DNA of 64,000 bases from Gordionus sp. m RMFG-2023 (taxonomy: Eukaryota > Nematomorpha > Gordioida > Chordodea > Parachordodidae). Below the pieces are notes generated by a model that ran no database searches, was not told the DNA's origin, and was given only the letters and a program-made list of their open reading frames with translations. Of the stretch, positions 1 to 15,000 are shown in pieces (the first letter of the stretch is position 1; each line of letters opens with the position of its first letter). Both the position numbers and the translations under genes were made by a program. Where the stretch lies: the NCBI RefSeq assembly GCF_954871325.1, contig NC_088775.1:34759561-34823560 (forward strand), in the 5' to 3' direction.

Positions 1-42
1 AGGTTAGCCAATATAAATTTATTAAATATTTAAATTTCATAG

Positions 43-87
43 GGCCAGATATCTTCACAACTTTTTGAATTGCAACAAACAATTCAG
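43..87 (+). CDS. COG7: COG7 visible exon 1
   Basis: Fifteen codons between an upstream TAG acceptor and a GTGAAT donor, phase 0 at both ends. The peptide ends LFELQQTIQ, which aligns with the family segment ending LQLFIQEVN near the N-terminus. The following intron is only 39 bp. Earlier coding sequence must lie before base 1. Confidence 0.75.
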
Positions 88-3000
88 GTGAATATATTTA
101 TAATATATATCATTAATTATGAGCAGGAAAGAAATTTATTAATGGAGGATTCTTGTTGCAAATTATTGTATACCATTTCTAAAATCTTGAAGGATATCAA
201 CACTTTAAATTTAGAAAACAATTTTTTAGCTGATAGATTAAACATAAATCAAACATCTATAAAACAAGTAATTAATTATATGTTTATGATAGAGCCATGG
301 AAATTCAATTTTTTTAATTATACCTTTCCCTATCTAAAATTTATAAAATCAATAAAGTTTAAAAATATTTATTATTTATCCTAACTACAATAAAAATCTT
401 TTTATCCCAATAGTTATTTCCACCAATGGGATCTTAGGCTATCATTTTTTAAGATTAAATTTTTTAATAAAATTAAAAAATAATAATCATGAATTCTCTT
501 TTAAAATGTTATAAGTAATAGGCAACAAGTTTCCTTGGATTGCTATGAGAATTTTTTTGCCCCCCCCCTCTTATATGTTCTTTTGTGTATATTTTTATAA
601 TGTTTACATAATTTTTTTATATGTTATTTTATAAAATTAAATAAATTATTTAATCTCAAAAAAAATTGTAATTTATATGAATATTATTCAATCTAATTAT
701 TTATATTTTTTATATATAAATGCAATAAAAATAAATGACTGCTTTAATATCACTTAAATTCATTTTTATACCTTCTTTTCAATTAAGCAGGATTTGGTTA
801 CCCTGAGCCTAACCATTTTTTAGGTCTAAATGATTGGACTGACTTTCAGGATAAATTAATGATCTCTATCAGAAATATTCTGAGATATAATATTGTTAAT
901 TTATTTTTTAATTTAAATTTATGATATTTGACATTCAGAAAGATGATGCTAATAGCAATTTAATAAACTCTCTCGAAGATATGGATAAAATGAGAAATAG
1001 ATTAAGAGATGTCAATTGTGCTATTTTGGAAGCTCAAAATTGGAATGGACTAGTTTATGAGAGTGAAAAGGCAATAGCATTTGCCCTAACTCAAGACAAC
1101 CAAGAACCCCTTCAAAATGCTTTAGATTATGTTAAAAGAACTCAGAATAGTTTTGTAAAGATTTTTTTATTAAAATTTTTTTGTTACACTTTCAAAAGCA
1201 AATTCTATCGTGCTTTCCTGAACATGAATCAAAATTGGAAAAACTTAGAACTTTACAAGAAGATTTAGAAAACTGTATTAGCACAATCTTAATCACAAAT
1301 TTGAATAAAAAATTAAACACCACTACTAAAGGTTTATATATATTATTATTATATTTTTTATAAAGATTTTCATAATATTATACAACAATTATTTTTCAGT
1401 TTTTTTAGTTAATAAATTTCAATTTGAATATGGATTGGCCAATTTAAAAAAATTGTAAAAACCTGATTTTTATTGTATATATTAGTATATACTGGTTCAT
1501 GCCTAAATTCTCCCCCCCCTCTTATATGTTCTTTGTTTTTTATATTGTTTACATAATTTTTTTTAAGTCAGATCTATAATGGTTATAAACAAATTAGTTA
1601 CAACATAAAAAAATTATCTATGTATGAATGGAAGTCATTCAAATAATTTTTTTATGGATATTATAAATTTTAACATTCATTAAAAGTTCATATTTAATTA
1701 TTTATTAATTATTGGTGATATACCATCCACCTGAAATGTTCATTATCGAAATTGAATGTTATTAAATTATAAATAATATTTAAACCAGAGACCTGCAAAA
1801 GTACCATTTGCATGGCCCGGCTTGGATTTTTTTTCAAAATTTTTTTACGGCCCAGCCCAGGTTTAAAAATTTTAGGCTGGCTCGGAATTTTTTAAAATTA
1901 TATTCGACCTGGTATATACAAAAAATTCACCTATTCGGTATTTTATCATATTTTTTGGCAAATATTATCATTTAATAAGCAAGCATATTAGCTACTGTTG
2001 TTAAACAGCTCGTTTTGAGCCGATTTTTAAAAACGGCTGACTCAATATTTTGCCAGAAAAAATTGACGACGCCTCGAAATTTCGATACATGAACAAAATT
2101 TTCAGGCTTGCGTAATATTTTTCTGGATAAAATACTGTGTTAGTCGTTTTTAAAAATCGGGTCAAAACGAGCCGTTTAACAACCCTACATATTTTATTTT
2201 ATTTTAATTCTAAACAGATATTTAGTATATTATAAATTGATACTATAAAAAATTTGTGTAAATAATATTCTGAGAATATACTATATTAATTGTATTAAAA
2301 AAAATAAAACTGATATTTTAATTAATATAACATATATTATATAATAATGTATTTATTACCTATTATCCTTTGCCTATTTATTCCATGGCTGGAAAACTAT
2401 AATTATATTATGTAATAGATACTATGAGTGTTAGCTAGTGTTAACTTTCACTCAACAACATTATATTAATCATAACTATATATAATCATTATAATCATAT
2501 CTAATTGACGAATATAATAATTCATGTTATATAAATTTTAAAAAAAAAATTTTATGGCCCGGGTATTTTAAAAAAAAATTTTTACGGCCCGGCTCGACCC
2601 GGATATTTTACAAATAATTTTTTATATTTTAAAAATTTGAAATACGGCCCAGGCTTAGGACCGGGCCTGCAGGTTTCTGATTTAAACCTTGGACAAAATG
2701 TTTAAATCCTTAAAAATTTAATGTACTGAATCAGGTTTTTGCCCATATTTTGCATGGCTAGATTCTATTAAAACATTTTTAAGTATAAATTTGACAAAAA
2801 TTTAGAATTATGAATTTAATATTTTTTTAATGGTGAATTTTTTTATGAAGCAAAGAATATTATACACAACCATTATTTTTCAAACATTATATAATTTTAG
2901 ATTATAATGATATATTCATTATATTTATAATGAATAATTCTATTTATACATGTACTTATGCAAACTAAATTAAAATGGAAAAATAAATTGGTCAATTAGT

Positions 3001-6000
3001 TTTTCTAAAATGATTATTAATACTTTTTTATATTTAGTAAATATAATATTAAAATTATTCATTTAAATCATTAAATTTTTTTTAAAAATAAGGAGACTAT
3101 TTAAATCTACTTAATGCCAATACTATTTTTAATATGGTTATAATGAAAAAAGGTTTAAATGACATGGAACTTTTTAATTCTTACACTTAATAACCCTTTT
3201 CTTAAATATAATTTGGTTTAATATTGGTTTATTTAATTTTTTTATAGATGTTGATCTAAATGATATAAATAGCTTGATAAGCATGTATAGTGAAATTGAT
3301 CTTAGGGACCAAGCTATTCAATATTGTGAAAAATGTTTTGTGGTAAAAAAAACTATTTTAATTGTAATATATAATATTGGAGATGTATACATTGCAAGAT
3401 TTTATACTGTCTATTTTTCCATGTCCTTATTGTGTTATTAAGTCAATATGGAAAAGTTTTGAGCTCGCTAAATTATTTTGCCCAGCTCATTAAATAATTT
3501 TGTACAAGTTGTCCAGTCTGGCCTAATAATTTTTTATCAATGAAAAAGTTATCATTTTGCCTAAAGTCTACAAAATCTTTAATTTCTAAACTAGAGGTCT
3601 GTAATGGTCAAGTTCTTAACCACTCATGGTTTTTGAAAATTTTGCCTGTAAATTTTTTTTAGTCTCCTAGAACATTTTTTGAAATTATTTAATTGGTTGG
3701 CTTGAGATTACATTTTCAATAACTTATAAAATATGTAATAAAAAAATAACATTCCTCCTGCAATTTAAAATTCTCCCAATATTTAATAGTTTTTAACTGG
3801 TCCATTGCAGGTTATTGATAATGGTTAAGATTGAAAATTAACTAGTTACCTTTTACATTCTTAAAAGGTAACTAACTACAGTTACTAGAGCTGTGTTTTT
3901 AAAAGGTACTTGTAACTAGTTACAGCTATATTTCCAAGTAGCGATTTACATTTCAATTTATAAATTTAATATAGAAATAATTGCAGGTGCATTTATATTT
4001 AATTTGGTTAATATATATTACTGGATAAAATGCAGATATGGATAAATAATAGGTGGATATCCATGATGATCAATAACTCCGCCAAGAAAAATAATTCACC
4101 CGATGACAGGATTGTAGCTTTTGTAAACTCGTTAAATGAATATTATATTGACCTTTCTGAAAATTGGACAAAATTGGTTTTTAATTTTCTTTGAATATTT
4201 AAAACAATATTTGCTCTGTTAAAGTTTTACCGGAAAATTACATTTGGTTTTACAAGCTTTTAAACGAGTTTATAATAGAATCTTTTTTAATCATTTATTT
4301 AGAAGGTTAATTTTTGATAAATATACAACAAATATATTTGATGGTAAGGCTTGGTTCAATTTATTATCTAGTATTTTATAAAAATTTACTAATCAAGATA
4401 TTTCATATTATTTTTTTTATCATGATCAAGAGGTTGAAACGTCTTTTTTATGGTTTATCTAAAATAACACCATGCGTTTTCTTTATTTATACACATATCT
4501 ATTATTTAGTTGACATGGAATCAGCAACTTTTTCCTGATTGCTATGTGCAAGTCTCCAATCGCGTTGTAATATCATGTTTGAGTAAAATGTCACCTACTT
4601 TTGCGAATTTTTTGGATTGTACCATTCCATCTACACCATTCGAAACATTTGATCCTATTAAACGTAGCATGGATACCTTTATTATGACAAATTTGACGAG
4701 TAATATAATAAACATATGCTGATATTGTGTACTTAGGTTATAATAGAAGAGAAATAGATATGTGTAAAGGAATATGTTATTTAAAACTAAATTTAGTAAA
4801 TATAATCGGGTTATTATGTTAAAAATAGATATAATAAAAAATAAAAGCCACGATTTTTCAAAAATATATTTAAGTTGTTATCTTGTATACTTTGGTTAAT
4901 CGTGTTTGAATTATTTCTAAATTTTAATGATATAAATAAATATTAGCTATATTTTTATCCAAACTCCGTTTTTGTGCCACTCTAGGATCATTGCACGTCA
5001 AATCGACCAAAAAAACGAAATTTTCAGCGACTATTTTTAAAATGAATGAAACTTGGCATGATAGTTTCTATGGTGTATATTTTAGTAAACTCAAAATTTT
5101 ACAGTGCTAGCTCAACCAGATCCAAAGATATAGCCTTCAAAGTCGGAAATTGCGCAATGCGTGATTTTATTAAATCTTGTTTTTTAAAAAAATATTTAAG
5201 ATAGAGTAATAAATTTAATATCATTTTATAGCCCTTAAAATTTAACATTGGGAAAAATCGAAATAAATTAAAAAATTCCAAGTGGTTTCTAATTCCCGAT
5301 AAAATTACAAAATTAACATTGTTGAAAGGGAATTTTTAGTGTGATATTCTCTAAAAATGTTTATTACCTTTATATAAACTATTTAATAAAAAATCATAAT
5401 ATAATATTTTTAATAAAAATATGAATTGTATTGGGATAAAAACTAAAAAATTCATTGAGTATAACCAATATGATAACCTGGGGCGATATGTAAACAAGCA
5501 GTCCATACCTATATGATTATTATTAAGACGCTATTTTGTAAATTAAACATATTTTAAAATTTTATATACAAACTATTATAAAAACATATCTCTTATTTTT
5601 ATCATATTCCATTTTGCGTTTATTAATAGAAATTCGTAAGACCATAATTTGTAGACATATTCTGTCATTGTTATAGATCCTACTATCGTTATTATTTGAT
5701 GTCACTGGGGTAAAAGAAAGATGTGGTGGCCATTCTCATGGAAAAGGTCCATGCGAAGGCCTTGTATGAGCATTAAAGATCAGCACGTTCAAGTCTTCAG
5801 CGCACCAGTTCTGGACACATTTTAACACCAGTTGATTCTTATCAGTTAAAACAAAACATGCCATCGGTAAATCATATATAACCAACTATTAATACAATTT
5901 AGAAAAGGCTTAACTTCGAAAAACAATCAATTAAGCTTGCACCATTCCAGGAACTCTGGAAATACATGCTGTATTTCCTTTGATTTAAGAAGAGGACTTT

Positions 6001-9000
6001 TTAAAATTAACAATATCTCAAATGCCAATAATTTGTCTTTTGTTGATATCAAAAGATTCATAACATATGTTTATGACAATTTCTGGTGGTTAGCCACAAT
6101 ATTAAAGAAGAATGAAATTACTGAGGTGATATGTATTTTTTTTTTGATCCCCATGGACGATCACCATCCTTTTATTACCCACAATTGTGGAAAAGATAAT
6201 GTTGCCCATTAATCAAATAATAACGATATTAGATCCCATTACAGATACAGGATTTACCTACAAATTATGCCTCAAAAAGCCTATAAATTGGCGGAAAATG
6301 GAATAAGAATAAAACAAGAGATATTTTTTATATAATAGTTTGTATATAAAATTTTTAAATATATTTATTTTAAAATATAGCATCTAAATAATTATATGGT
6401 ATAAGCGTGCTTACATATTGCCCGAGGACATCTTATTTACTCAATCGATTTTTTTAATATTAATACAATATATATTTTATTAAATATATTATATTATATT
6501 GATTTTTAAGTATAACGCCATCTATATTATCTTTTTTTAGTTATAAATATTAAAAATGGCTATAAAGATTTTTTTTATTAAATAGTTTAATATAAGGTAA
6601 TAAACATTTTTAGAGAATATCAACCCCAAAAAAGTCCCTTCCTAAATGTTAATTTTTATAATTTTACTATAAATTTTAAAACATTAATTGTTTTGATTTT
6701 TTCCATATTTTCCAATGTAAAATTTTAAAATAAAATGATATATAATTTATAACTCTATCTTAAGTATTTTTTTTAAAAAAAAACAATTTAATGAAATCAC
6801 GCATAGCGCGATTTTCGACTTTGATGGCATATATCTTTGGATTTAGTTGAGCTAGCGCTCTAAGATTTTTATTTTATTAATTTAAAGCATAAATAACTAA
6901 CATGCAAAGTTTCATTCATTTTTGAGATTGTCGGCTGAATTACTGGTCAATTTGTCGTGGAATTATCCACTAATTTGTTAAAAAAATATATATTGTTTTT
7001 CCATTGTTAAGAAAAAAATTGTTTTTTTGTACTTTGAATCCTTTTTTAATTGATTTTTCCGTATATCATAGAGTTAAGTTAAATTATCTATCAACCCTCT
7101 CTTATTTAAATATCATATTATGCAAAAGAGGCTAATAATATAAATATCGTTGAAACCAAACCAATCTATAACTATCATCAAACATGTACAATTACATCTA
7201 TGATTTTTTTTAGAGGTAGACGCAATACCCAATATCCATGACACACTGAAATTTTTGGATGCATTATATTATCCTCTTTACAAAGTTTTGGTTCCATCAT
7301 ACCTCTCAATGCAGAAAAATCTTTTTAATAAAACTTTGTCTCAAATAATGGTATATAATACAAGCATTTTAATTCAGAATACCCTTTTTAAATCAGTTTA
7401 AAATTATGTGTTGTCTTGTAACTTTTTTTTTATTATCATAAAAACATTTATTTAACAAGATAACCTTAACAATAACCCTTCTTAACTTCATTTTCCACTC
7501 TTATATCTTAGATTGAAAACTCTTCTACCCAATCAAACGATTTGGCCTGCTTGTTAAAAAAGTTTCAAGACGCCTTCACAATTCTCGTCGGAGAATTTGC
7601 TGTGGCAATAGATATTTGTGCCTTGTTAGTGAACGGCACCTTGTTTCCTGAATTATTAGTACTTGTGAAAGTAAAACAATATTTCATGCCATTTACTTAG
7701 GAAGGATCCAAATTTATATATTCTCGGAAAGGGGTTCATTTCTAGATCCATTCATTGTGTTTGTTTAAAATAAAATAGAAAATTTACTAAATCATTATCA
7801 TCTAAACCTAACACTTCATGCCAGTTAATTATTACACTTGCTTCTTTCTTATATTACTATGTCGCTCATTTTTAAATACGCTCTTATATTTCCCAAGTAA
7901 AGACATATTTCAGGATATATATTCTCTTCTAAAGGGATTTTTAGCATTTCTTCTATGTCAACGTCTGGGATGTGGTTGAGACCTCTATGTATTTAGTTTA
8001 TAAGTTGAGCTAATACATCAGCCTTAATTAAATAGAAAAACTATTGGTATATCTTGTTAAACGAACGTCAAAATTATTAGCTAGATATTATGTTTATATT
8101 TCATTCATGTTTTAAATTTTGTTAACCCTCATTCTCATTAGCTGACGTTAAGCACTTTTTTGGAATTTAATCTAGCCTCTATCAAAAACAAAATCATCCA
8201 AATTAATCTTCAACCCTGGCAAACTGCCTTGGATCCTCTTATGAAGATATGCCACTTCCTTGGCCTCCTAATCGTGGAATTTAGCACTCATTTCCAACAG
8301 AAGGAACTTTTGATACCCTCTAAATTCAAAGCCTTTAAGCTTTACAGGTAAAATTATAATTTAAAAACATTAGCCACCTCCCGCTTTATATATGTTTCAG
8401 CCTTCTAATTAAGTATTTAAGGAGTTCATACAATATTAAATAGTTTCAGATAATTATATTACATTTCCAATATTTATTTTATTAAAATAACTGATCAAAA
8501 TCAAGCCTACATCATTATTTGATATAATTACAATTTATAGGGATTCAGGATAAAATATATAAAGAAATAAATTAATAAATGGAAAAAACAAACATTTCAT
8601 AATTCCAATCTTGTTTTTCATCACACAACCTTTTTCCTGCATTTTTGAGTGTTGGCACTTTGATTTTCACATAGACTGATTTAAAGTTAAACAAAATTTT
8701 CTTTTTCAGGCCATTTATATTCTTGCACACATCTAAATCAGCGCCTTTTTGATATTTTATACCATTTATTTTAAAAAAAAATCAAAATAAGCTCCCTTAA
8801 TATATTGCATAATTCCGAACAGCTTTTAAGTATCGATCCACTTTCCCTGAAGTTATTGGTCCAGCTTTTAACTCCTATCCTAAAGACTCACGATTTTGTG
8901 CTGGATACTCCTTTAAATAATTATTTTGATCCCGAAAAAATCGGAAGGTTAAAATTATGGTGGGAAGATTTATATTCGCATAATCAAGCTATGACCATTG

Positions 9001-12000
9001 CATATGAGGTTTTTTTAAAATATAATTTAAGTTTTAAATTTCCCTTTTTAAGCCCTTTGAGGGGCACAATGATTTATTGAAACCATCATTTTAAAATCAA
9101 ATTTATCATTAGTGCGAGCTATTTCATCTGAAACCAACAAAATAATAAAATCAAATATAATTTCAACCATTCCAATTTATTACGCAAGTTATATAATATA
9201 TTAAAAATCATATATGACATTTATTATTTTTTAAATATATCAATGGTAAAAAAAAGATAAGATTAAAAAATTTTAAAGCTAAAAAGTTATTAATTTTGAT
9301 GATCATAACATAACATATTTAATAAGATGAAGATGCAATTATTGCAACATTCCCCGTGTTAAGAATAATATATATTAAAACAGTTCAGAACCATAACCGG
9401 TTTTTGAAAAATTACATTTTCAATTTCAACATGCTTATTATCTTGGGAAATTTAGTCAGATTTGAATGACATTGTGATTTGGATTGTAAACATTCAATCT
9501 TATTAATTCTATAGATGGTGGCAACAATATTTGCCCTTCATAAGTTATAATAAGAATAAATTTACTATGATGGACCTATCTCATTTAATTGACAAGGTTT
9601 TCATGGCTCCATAATAAATATTCCACTCTCAATATTATTAAACTAATTCCAATTATTACAAGTAATAATTAATATACTGCCATGGTGGCAATGTTATTTT
9701 TCCTTTAATTTTATAACACTCATGTGATTATTGATTGAAGAATATTTACTTTCTAAACCATGTCTATATCCAGCTGACACTTTTGGGCAAGTATTTTTAT
9801 CACATATAATTCCACTCCATGTATATGCTAAAATATAATATCAATGATTTTGAATTATTGATTATAATAATAGATATAAAATTCAGATTGGTTTTTAGAT
9901 ATTATACCTAGTTTAATTTAGATTTTAAAAAAGCAAAACTATCATGTTTACAAATTTTAAGAAAAATGATATTAACGGGATTTGAATCATTATGAGCTAG
10001 TGTTGTTAAACGGCTCGATCTGAGCCGATTTTTTAAAATGGCTAATTCATTAAAATATTACCAAGCGTGAAGATTTTGCTTATAGATGGCATAGGTATGG
10101 ACATCTATCAACGAAATCTCGGGAGTTAGGAAATATTTTCTGGCTAAAATATTGAGTTCGCTGTTTTTAAAAATCGGCTCAAATTGAACTATTTAGCAAC
10201 ACTACTATACGTTAATACCCTAACCCACTACGGCACCTATGAACTAATTTCGATTTAAAATTAATATTTTAATTTATATTCATTTTTTTAATCTACATTA
10301 AAAAATGAAGGGATATAAAAATCGAATTAAACAAACTTTTATTAGATTTATGTAAAATAAATTTAAAGTAAAATGATTGATTTTTTATAAATAATGTATG
10401 GGCCATTCCATGTCAAATCGATCAAAAAAGGCGCTTTTTCGGCCGACTCCTTTTAAAATTGTTAAAAATTTCTGGTAGGTAAAAAAAATGAGAAAGCCGT
10501 TTATTTTAGCTCTCTAGCACACCTGGTTCTTGAGATATAGGGGCTCAAAGGTACAAAAAAGAGCCACTTTGGAATCTGTAAAATTTTTAAAATGCTTATA
10601 TCTCAAAAACTATTTATAGTAAAAAAAATTATAATATATCATTTTGTAGGTAAAGGAATTCTCTAATGGGCTAACAAAGAATAATAAATATTGGCGCCAT
10701 TATAGACTTTTAACATCCAGTTTACTTAAATTGCTTTACCTGTATTTTTAAGCAAAATGGTGAGTTTGTTTTCGAATTTTTTTTTTGCTTTTTATTTAGA
10801 CACCTTTTATAAATATATATACGATGTCAAAACCTTGGCGATGCTATCGACTTTTCCATAATATACATTTTACTAAAAATTGAAGAAAAGAGTAGATGGC
10901 GCTAATGGTTGAAAAATATTATTCTTAAGGAAAATGGAAATATTGATACGTTTATAAGAATTATGATAAAATTTTCCAGTTCTGCCCTCCCCCCCCCTCC
11001 CACTATCATTAAAATGTTTTACATTTTTTAGATCTCTACTTTGCTACTATAGCGAGCGAATGACTTATTAGCTCGATAATATATAACAGCTGCAGTAAAA
11101 ATATTAGGCATATATTAGATTATATTTTACAAAATAAATTGTTTAAAACGATCTCTCTTCTGAGAAATAATTTTAACCTGTCCGTTCAGATTAATTTTAT
11201 CGTCTGTCTACCAATAATGATCTGGATTTGGAGAGTGCAAAAACATGTATTCTAGGTGTAGATCATTAAAATTTTATTCTATATCACAGATGGACGTACC
11301 AAATATTAAAACGTTGCAACCCATTTAATCTACAGAGACATGATTATTATCGCGAGAATCTAAGAAAGATTCTACCCTGGATGACCCAAAAAAATTTACC
11401 ATTCAATTTAGGTATGTTAATATGCTCTTCATAGCGACAAAAAATATTAAACATTCCTTATACTTCAAATGACAATGTAGATATTGATTCTCCCCTTCAT
11501 ATAATTAATCAAGAAGCTATTGATAACATTAATATATCCCTACAATCAAATGGGGAATCTCTCATTAAAAGAAAACGCTTATGTGAAAAGAAATATTCGA
11601 AGAAAAAAATATCTAAAGTAAAAAAAAAGTTTTAACGACTGAAATTATACCATTATCTTTCTTCATCAAATGATGAAAAATTCGATGAAATTGTAGATAC
11701 CTTAAAAATTAAAAAAATTATATGAAAGATATTTATTATTGGAAATTTGTTACATTATTAAGTGTCTAATGGGCATATGCCCACTCTGCTTTTCAGTTAA
11801 TTAGTATATTTAATAGAAAATCAAAATTTTTTAATATAAAAAGTGAAAATATCTGGTTATTGATAAGTTAGCAGCAAAATTTTAACCATAATCCGTAATT
11901 TCATAAAGCGCCATCTATTTTTTTGTCAATTTTTGGAGTCGATAGCGTCGCCAAGGTTTTAATATTGTATATATATTTAGCAAAGGTGTCTAAATAAAAA

Positions 12001-15000
12001 ACAATAAAAATAATTCGAAAACAAACTCACTATTTTGCTTAAAAATACAGGTAAAGCAATTTAGGCAAACCGGATGTTAAAAGCCTATAATGACGCCAAT
12101 ATTTATTATTCTTTGTTAGCCCATTAGAGAATTTCTTTACCTACAAAATGATATATTATAATATTTTTTACTTTAAATAGTTTTTGAGATATAAGCATTT
12201 TAAAAATTTTACAGATTCCAAAGTGGCTCTTTTTTGTACCTTTGAGCCCCTATATCTCGAGAACCAGGTGTGCTGGAGAGCTAAAATAAACGGCTTTCTC
12301 ACTCTCTTACCTATCTAAATAATTCCAGAAATTTTTAACAATTTTAAAAGGGGTCGGCCGAATCGTGATCGATTTGACTTAGAATGGCCCGTATATCTTT
12401 ATATAAGAAAAGATATTCAATTAATTATGGTAAAAAATTTCTATTATTAAATAAAATATATAAAACAATTAACAAACACTATTATTATAAAATAAACAAT
12501 TTAAAGATAATTATATTATTAACGAAAATTCAAAAAGCTTGCATATATATAAATTAAAATCAAAATTCCAAAAAATCAGATTTTAATTATTAAAAAAAAA
12601 TTATATATATCGGGAATTCTGGGACAAATCAACACGAGTTACAACCCGACCCCATTTTTCTAGAATTTTTACGAGAGTTTTCATATATTATAACCAGGGA
12701 TTCAAACCGAAACAAATATCGGTTCAGATTCACTTCGTAGAAAATAAAAATATAGGTTCGGTTCGAAGCCCTAAAAACCGGTTTAAACACTTATATTCAA
12801 TATTAATTTGTAAATGTAACAAATAAATATCAATGATTTATTTTAAAACAATATTTAACTTTATATACTTAAAAATTTTTTATTAATCCGCACATATATT
12901 TTTAAGATTCGTCTCATTCAAAATACATCTATGAGGAGATAGTATAAATTTAATTTATGAAAAACATCTTTCCACACTAACTTGGGTAGCTGGCACTGTC
13001 AGTATGATATCATACAATTTGTATTTGTTCTTCTTCATCATTTTCAGACATTTGATTGTCATCATCACTATCCTCCATAAATAATTTTACCATCTTAATA
13101 TAATTTGCCCCATTGTCAGTTGTTATAGAACATATTTGTGATGTTTTGATTTAATAATCATTTAATACATTTATTAAAAAGAGTTTTAAATTTTCTGCAG
13201 TGGGTCGTTCAAAAATTTCTTTCATTGCTAGTGTTCTCAGAACAATTCTTGTTTATTGAATATTTTGAAGATTAATACCAATAATGGACATGTCTATACG
13301 TAACATAGTCAATTTAGAGATAATAACTTACCATTTATTTTTTGATTATATTTTGCCGAATACTTAAGGCTAATTCTGCAACATTAGACTGAAGATTTTG
13401 AGAATTAGTTTTAATCCATGCCTTCTAATATATGGAATTTTTTTAAAACCTCTATCATCGATTAATTTGAATGGTCTGCCATTAAAAGTTACCAACTCAG
13501 TACAAGCAACGATTATTATTTTTTTTATTTAGTTTTACTGATATTGTTTGTTCTTTTAATGCTTTTTCTATCTTCTGTTGTCTTGATGACATAACAACTG
13601 ACAATGGGGCAAATTTTATTAAGATGGTAAAATTATTTATGGTGGATAGCAGAGTTGTTAAAGTATCTAGATATAAAAATGTCGTATCTGTATCTAGATA
13701 GATTTTTGATTAAAGTATCTGTATCTAGATATTATTTTAGAGGTATCTGTATCTGTTTTTAGATACTTTTTAAGATACATTTTGATATACTTCTATACGC
13801 TTTTTTATATTATAAATAAAAATACTTGAATGTAAAATTTAATTTATTTCATATGAGCATATAACTTAATATTAATATATATATATATTAAAAAATTTTA
13901 TATATGTATGTAAAATATTAAAACTTATATATAAAAAAGAATATATAAATATTAATTAAATATTATGTCCGAGTTAGCAATAACAAGCAAATTCTGATAT
14001 TACAAGGAATTTGCCATTTTTAATTGCAATGGGTATTTTATTCTATTATATTAATTATTATATTAATTTTTAAGATTAATATTAGTGCTGTAAACATTTT
14101 TAAAAAAATCGAACGCGTTCGACGTTCATTGACAAAAATCGAACACGTTCAAATTCAAAAAAAGGAACGCGTTCATGCGTTCAAAATTTTATGATAAATT
14201 TTTTTTTTAATTTAATTTAATATAAATAAATGCCTTATATTTTTCAACACAATATATTAGCCATGATAAAAAAATAATAGTTTTATTGATATGCTATAAT
14301 CATTTTGATTGGACTTTAGATAAAGTGATGTGATCTTTGAAAACTACAATCTTATCAGCAGCTATTTTCTCTTTCCTATAACCATAACCAAATTTTTATT
14401 TTACAAAATTTAATAATTTTTACAAATTTAGGCAAAAATTTTGATAAATTTATTATAATTTTTTGATAAATTTAAATTTGAATCAAAATAAGCCATATTT
14501 AATGCTTCGATAAACCCATTAAAAAAAATATTATTATGAAACATACACAACATGCAATTATCAATTATTTTTTAAATGTAAATAACTATGGAAGAAAAAT
14601 GATCTGTGGATATTTTAAAATATAGTTATTAAGGTTAATATTTTTAAATATAAATCATTCAAAATTCCAAAAACCAATGTATACTTTCAGAAAAGTATTG
14701 TAAAGCTACTACTAAATTATTATCATCTTAGTATTCCAAATCTTTCAGTTACTTATCAAATTCTAATTATTACCATGATATTCAAAACATCATATTCTAA
14801 GTATTACATCAAAACATCAAATTTTAATAATGTGTATAATAATTATTGCCATTCAGCCTGACTCTTTATAAACAATACTGGGTTTTGTCAACTTTACAAT
14901 CTATACTCACATACCCTCAAACTTCAATGTCAACAATTTGCAACATCTGTGCAAAACTAATTAAAGTGACAAAGGGTAATCTATTATACAAACATAGTTA

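Noticed and set aside
4314-4538. Plus-strand frame of 74 residues before COG7 exon 7
   Set aside because: Intron 6 sequence in another frame; rich in Ile/Phe/Tyr as expected from AT-rich DNA, no family resemblance.
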